Of a DNA stretch of 8,995 nt, positions 6,127-8,995 are shown one piece after another. Position 1 is the stretch's first letter; each line of letters opens with the position of its first letter. The position numbers and the translations under genes were made by a program. This DNA comes from DASYQV01 sp036005125. Its GTDB lineage: Bacteria > Acidobacteriota > Vicinamibacteria > Vicinamibacterales > UBA2999. The stretch is from positions 1 to 8,995 of the forward strand of contig DASYQV010000366.1 of the NCBI GenBank assembly GCA_036005125.1, read 5' to 3'. The notes beneath the pieces were generated by a model. It saw only the letters and a program-made list of their open reading frames with translations. It ran no database searches and was not told the origin of the DNA.

Positions 6127-6154
6127 ATTATACTGGCGCGGTGGCTCGTGTCAG
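6127..6154 (-). promoter_or_regulatory. Strong sigma70-type promoter of the moaB-moeA operon, predicting a leaderless transcript
   Basis: Read on the minus strand, CTGACA (6154-6149) and TATAAT (6132-6127) are 16 bp apart, matching the consensus at five of six and six of six positions. Six bases separate the -10 from the GTG at 6120, which puts the expected +1 on or next to the first base of the start codon. The -35 hexamer lies inside the first codons of the divergent GH3 gene. Confidence 0.7.
6129..6134 (+). promoter_or_regulatory. -10 element of the GH3 gene, overlapping the divergent moaB -10
   Basis: TATACT on the plus strand overlaps the minus-strand TATAAT by four bases and lies six bases before the GTG at 6141, predicting a leaderless mRNA in this direction too. 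I see no good -35; the 17-bp position (6106-6111) reads CTCGAG. The forward promoter should therefore be weaker than the reverse one, or need an activator. Confidence 0.45.
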
Positions 6155-7970
6155 GCGACACGCGGCGCTCGTGCTTCGCACGGCCGTGCTCGTTGCCAGC
6201 GTCCCGTTGCTCGCCTCAGCCCCCGCGCTCGATCGCGACGCCGCGCGATGGGTGAAGCGGACGCTGGAGCAGATGACGCTCGACGAGCGGATCGGCCAGA
6301 TGTTGGTGCCCGAGCTCGCATCGACCTATCTGCCGACCGATAGCGATGCCTTCGAGGAGCTGGCACGGCGTGTTCGCGACCAACACGTCGGCGGGTTCAT
6401 TGCGTTCGGAGGAGCTCAACCGACCCCCGGCGTGCTGCTCAACCCGGGATATGCCGCGGCCACGCTGGGACAGCCGCTGGCGGCCGCGTCGACGTTCAAC
6501 CGCCTGCAGGAGCTTTCGTCGGTTCCGCTCCTCAACTCCGCGGATTTCGAGACCGGCGTCGGCATGCGGATCGCCGGCGCAACCGTCTTCCCGCGCGCGA
6601 TGGCGTTTGGCGCCACCGGCGACGTGCGGCTGGCCGCCGAAGCCGCCCGGATTACCGCGCTCGAAGGACGGGCGATCGGCGTGCACGTCAACCTGGCGCC
6701 CGTTGCCGACGTCAACAGCAATCCCCGCAATCCCATCATCAACACGCGTGCGTTCGGCGGGACACCGGCGCATGTATCGGCGATGGTCGCGAGTTACGTC
6801 CGCAGTCTGGAGGAGCATGGGATGGTCGCCACGCTCAAGCACTTCCCCGGGCATGGCGATACGGACGTGGACTCGCATCTTGGTCTGCCCGTCATCTCGC
6901 AACCCCGCGCTCGACTCGACGAGATCGAGCTGCCGCCGTTCAGGACCGGCATCGAGGCCGGCGCCGGCGCCGTGATGACGTCGCACATCGCGCTGCCCGC
7001 GCTCGATCCGGCGCCTGACACGCCCGCGACGTTCAGTCAGCCGATTGTCACGAGCTTGTTGCGGCGCGACCTCGCGTTCGGTGGATTGATCGTCACCGAC
7101 TCGATGGAGATGCAGGGGATCACGCGGTTGCTGTCGCCGGGCGAGGCCGCCGTGCGTGCGATCCAGGCGGGTCACGACATGCTGATTGACCTGCGTGACA
7201 CGCCGGCGGCGTTCGCGGCAATCAAGGCGGCTGTGCATTCGGGGAGTCTTACCGACGCGCGCATCACCGTCTCCGCGGAGCGGATCCTTCGCATGAAGGC
7301 GAGCCTCGGACTTCACAAGCAGAAACAGGTAGCGCTCGAGGATGTGCCGAGGGTGGTTGGAGGGCGCGCGCATCGGGCCGTCGCCCAGGTGGTGAGCGAG
7401 CGGTCGATCACGCTCTTGAAGGACGAGCGCAACACCGTACCGTTGCGGTTGCCTGCCGACGCGTCCATCCTCTACCTGTCGGTGCTCGACTATCCGGCAG
7501 GGTGGAGCATCGGAGCGCCGAGTCGGACGTTGGCTCCGGAGCTGCGGAAGCGATGGCCGCGTCTCATGGCGGTGGAACTGTCGGATCGGAGCACGGCGGC
7601 GGAGCTGGACCTGGTGCAGGCGACGACCGATCGTTACGAAGCGATCGTCGCGGCCGTGTTCGTACGCACCGCCGCATACAGCGGCCGCATGGATCTGGCA
7701 CCAGCCCTCACACGGCTGCTCAACGACCTCGCACGCCGTACGCGCGCGGCGAACACGCCGTTTGTCGCGATCCTCTTCGGCAACCCGTACGTGGCAACAT
7801 TCCTTCCGGAGCTGCCGGCGATGGTGCTGACGTACGATTATTACGATCTCGCCGAGGGATCAGCCGCCCGTGCCATCGCCGGCGAGGCGCCGATCGGCGG
7901 ACGATTGCCTGTCGCGCTCCCCGGTCTCTTCCCGATCGGCCACGGCCTCGTACGTCGGCCGGGTCTTTAG
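6141..7970 (+). CDS. Secreted glycoside hydrolase family 3 protein, beta-N-acetylhexosaminidase (NagZ)-like
   Basis: The 609-residue product starts with a signal peptide (basic MARVRR, a hydrophobic core to about residue 25, likely cleavage near ASA, 25-27), so it acts in the periplasm or outside. Residues about 35-390 are the GH3 barrel and 410-600 a GH3 C-terminal domain, as in Bacillus-type NagZ rather than the short cytosolic E. coli enzyme. The NagZ signature KHFPGHGDTDVDSH (233-246) carries the Asp244-His246 acid/base dyad, and LIVTDSMEM (316-324) carries the likely nucleophile Asp320. The expected role is release of N-acetylglucosamine from peptidoglycan or chitin-like oligomers. The substrate loop usually read as DxEGGxVxR is here DFETGVGMR (135-143), so specificity may differ. 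The GTG start has no Shine-Dalgarno. The stop lies inside a hairpin. Confidence 0.9.
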   Translation: MARVRRHAALVLRTAVLVASVPLLASAPALDRDAARWVKRTLEQMTLDERIGQMLVPELASTYLPTDSDAFEELARRVRDQHVGGFIAFGGAQPTPGVLLNPGYAAATLGQPLAAASTFNRLQELSSVPLLNSADFETGVGMRIAGATVFPRAMAFGATGDVRLAAEAARITALEGRAIGVHVNLAPVADVNSNPRNPIINTRAFGGTPAHVSAMVASYVRSLEEHGMVATLKHFPGHGDTDVDSHLGLPVISQPRARLDEIELPPFRTGIEAGAGAVMTSHIALPALDPAPDTPATFSQPIVTSLLRRDLAFGGLIVTDSMEMQGITRLLSPGEAAVRAIQAGHDMLIDLRDTPAAFAAIKAAVHSGSLTDARITVSAERILRMKASLGLHKQKQVALEDVPRVVGGRAHRAVAQVVSERSITLLKDERNTVPLRLPADASILYLSVLDYPAGWSIGAPSRTLAPELRKRWPRLMAVELSDRSTAAELDLVQATTDRYEAIVAAVFVRTAAYSGRMDLAPALTRLLNDLARRTRAANTPFVAILFGNPYVATFLPELPAMVLTYDYYDLAEGSAARAIAGEAPIGGRLPVALPGLFPIGHGLVRRPGL

Positions 7971-7977
7971 ACCCGGC
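7958..7977. terminator. Hairpin over the GH3 stop codon
   Basis: GCCGGGTC (7958-7965) and GACCCGGC (7970-7977) are perfect complements with a TTTA loop, and the TAG stop (7968-7970) is in the loop and first right-arm base. There is no T-run downstream. A second, imperfect palindrome follows (GTTCGCCGC at 7987-7995 with GCGGC at 8006-8010 and GAAC at 8015-8018), filling most of the gap to the convergent aldolase gene. The pair may serve as a bidirectional terminator or be REP-like. Confidence 0.45.
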
Positions 7978-8042
7978 GAGCGAGACGTTCGCCGCGACTA
8001 CGGTTGCGGCCTACGAACGAACTGCGCGACGTAAGCCCGGTT

Positions 8043-8924
8043 TCATCCACCAAGCGGCAGGAAGAACTTCCACCCTTCGTCCAGCCGCGTCTTCATGTTG
8101 CTCCGGCTGTCCGCGCATCCGCACACGACGCGTTTTTGCGCCTGGCACGCCCTGAGGACCGTCTGATAGGCTTCGTCAACCTCAGGGGAATTCTTGTCGC
8201 CTCGCGGTCCGAGGCCCAGATCGATGTTCATATCACCAGGAACGACCAGGATCGCGCTCACAGGCGTTTTGAGAATCGCCCTGATGTTCTTCACGGCTTC
8301 GCCCGATTCGATCATCGCCACGGCGAAAAGCTCGCCGTTCGGATTGAGCGGCCAGACGTCGGCCTTGCTGTGGTATGTGGGCGTGTCCAGACCCCAGAGG
8401 CGAACGGCCCGACCCGGTCCCCACCCGCGTTCGCCGCGCGGCATCTGGTACTTGGAATCGCGTGTGGGCGGGTAACGCATGGTGCGAACCAGCTTCGCGG
8501 CTTCCTCTGCGGTATCGACGTGCGGCAGCACGATGCCGAACGCGCCGGCGTCGAGCACCTGCTTGACGGCCCATTTGAAGTCTTCGTCCCCTTCGAGCGG
8601 GATGCGCACGAGCGGGGTGAGCTTCAGCCGGCCACTGGCGTCCCTGTCCTTGCCCATCTGGGCCAGCGTGGATTCGAGCAGGTCCATGCTGAAAGGTCCG
8701 TGCTCCATGTCGATGAAGCGCCAGTCCTGACCGCCAACGGCTGCCCGGCCTGCCTCCACTGCCTCGATCACTTTGTTCAGCCGGCCCGCCTTCTGACCGC
8801 CGCCCTGTTGCGCGACCGATCGCACGCCGCCGATTCCCACAGCCACTGCAATGGCCATGGTCACGATCGTGTACCGCCATGTCCGTTTCGCGTCGAATAT
8901 CGAGATCAGCATGGGTAGGCCCAT
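8043..8924 (-). CDS. Exported or membrane-anchored HpcH/HpaI-family aldolase-like protein
   Basis: The fold motifs follow the class II HpcH/HpaI (citrate-lyase-beta-like) aldolases. DWRFIDMEHGPF (67-78) has His75 at the catalytic histidine position, LVRIPLEG (105-112) has Arg107, VLPHVDTAEEA (132-142) and RYPP (150-153) are typical, and Glu206 (AMIESGEAV) with Asp231 (GDMNIDLG) match the metal ligands. Members cleave or form 2-keto-hydroxy acids with pyruvate; the substrate here is unknown. Unlike typical cytosolic members, the N-terminus has a basic segment (Lys13, Arg14, Arg17) and a hydrophobic stretch (about 18-33), followed by AQQGGGQ, which suggests export or an N-terminal anchor. ATG 8924 gives 293 residues; TTG 8927 and ATG 8912 are alternatives, none with a good Shine-Dalgarno. 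It converges on the GH3 gene. Confidence 0.82.
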   Translation of the reverse strand: MGLPMLISIFDAKRTWRYTIVTMAIAVAVGIGGVRSVAQQGGGQKAGRLNKVIEAVEAGRAAVGGQDWRFIDMEHGPFSMDLLESTLAQMGKDRDASGRLKLTPLVRIPLEGDEDFKWAVKQVLDAGAFGIVLPHVDTAEEAAKLVRTMRYPPTRDSKYQMPRGERGWGPGRAVRLWGLDTPTYHSKADVWPLNPNGELFAVAMIESGEAVKNIRAILKTPVSAILVVPGDMNIDLGLGPRGDKNSPEVDEAYQTVLRACQAQKRVVCGCADSRSNMKTRLDEGWKFFLPLGG

Positions 8925-8927
8925 CAA

Positions 8928-8995
8928 ATAAAACGATCAAGTGGCTGATGGTGGTCGTGACACGCGAACCTCAGTTGCCGTGGACTCGTTGCCGC
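8928..8995. other. Right edge, upstream region of the aldolase-like gene
   Basis: These 68 bases precede the minus-strand aldolase-like gene. The stretch just before the start is unusually AT-rich for the window (CGTTTTATTTG on the minus strand, 8935-8925), as a promoter might be. I find no pair of hexamers with acceptable spacing, no Shine-Dalgarno and no gene. Confidence 0.4.

Noticed and set aside
6216..7373. Minus-strand open frame opposite the GH3 gene.
   Set aside because: It is antisense to the conserved catalytic barrel; its composition is Arg-rich and motif-free.
8004..8918. Plus-strand open frame of 304 codons opposite the aldolase-like gene.
   Set aside because: The minus strand encodes the coherent HpcH/HpaI motifs; the plus frame is their shadow.
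1..8995. CRISPR array, insertion sequence, prophage or toxin-antitoxin system.
   Set aside because: No regularly spaced direct repeats, transposase or integrase motifs, or small paired toxin-antitoxin genes were seen on either strand.

Overview
The window looks like chromosomal DNA from a GC-rich Gram-negative-type bacterium. Base composition is high GC by eye throughout, genes are tightly packed, and there is no phage, plasmid, IS or CRISPR signature. The combination of a long-form NadA, an exported HpcH/HpaI-like aldolase, a DksA-finger/PP2C fusion and small GC-rich palindromes between convergent genes reminds me of Acidobacteriota (Vicinamibacteria-like). That assignment is inference from gene content, not from a marker gene.

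Layout. Left block, + strand: nadA (quinolinate synthase, NAD biosynthesis) behind a leader of about 100 nt that can fold. It is followed by a possible operon of sodA (Mn-type superoxide dismutase), an 8-helix membrane protein of unknown function, a small membrane-anchored protein with four CxxC knuckles, and a SpoIIE/PP2C-type phosphatase with an N-terminal DksA/TraR-like zinc finger. Centre, - strand: a two-gene molybdenum cofactor operon, moaB/mogA-type then moeA, coupled by an ATGA overlap. It converges on the phosphatase gene across about 100 nt holding two strong inverted repeats. Right block: a secreted GH3 beta-N-acetylhexosaminidase-like enzyme (+), divergent from the moaB-like gene, and a convergent exported HpcH/HpaI-family aldolase-like protein (-). 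No gap between genes exceeds 300 bases.

How the genes fit together. MoaB/MogA adenylates molybdopterin and MoeA inserts molybdate, so the operon encodes the last two steps of Moco synthesis. NadA depends on an oxygen-labile [4Fe-4S] cluster and lies directly upstream of a superoxide dismutase. The SOD cluster continues into two cysteine-rich proteins, which suggests, without proving it, a redox or stress theme.

Most notable regulatory feature: the 20 bp between the divergent moaB-like and GH3 genes hold overlapping -10 hexamers on opposite strands. Each lies six bases from a GTG start, and neither gene has a Shine-Dalgarno sequence. This predicts a bidirectional promoter making two leaderless mRNAs. 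The second most notable is the nadA leader, with a stem-loop next to the predicted +1 and a second hairpin covering the only good Shine-Dalgarno-like sequence. I found no clear case of a wholly new multi-gene system; the most plausible unknown unit is the membrane protein / CxxC protein / zinc-finger phosphatase cluster behind sodA.
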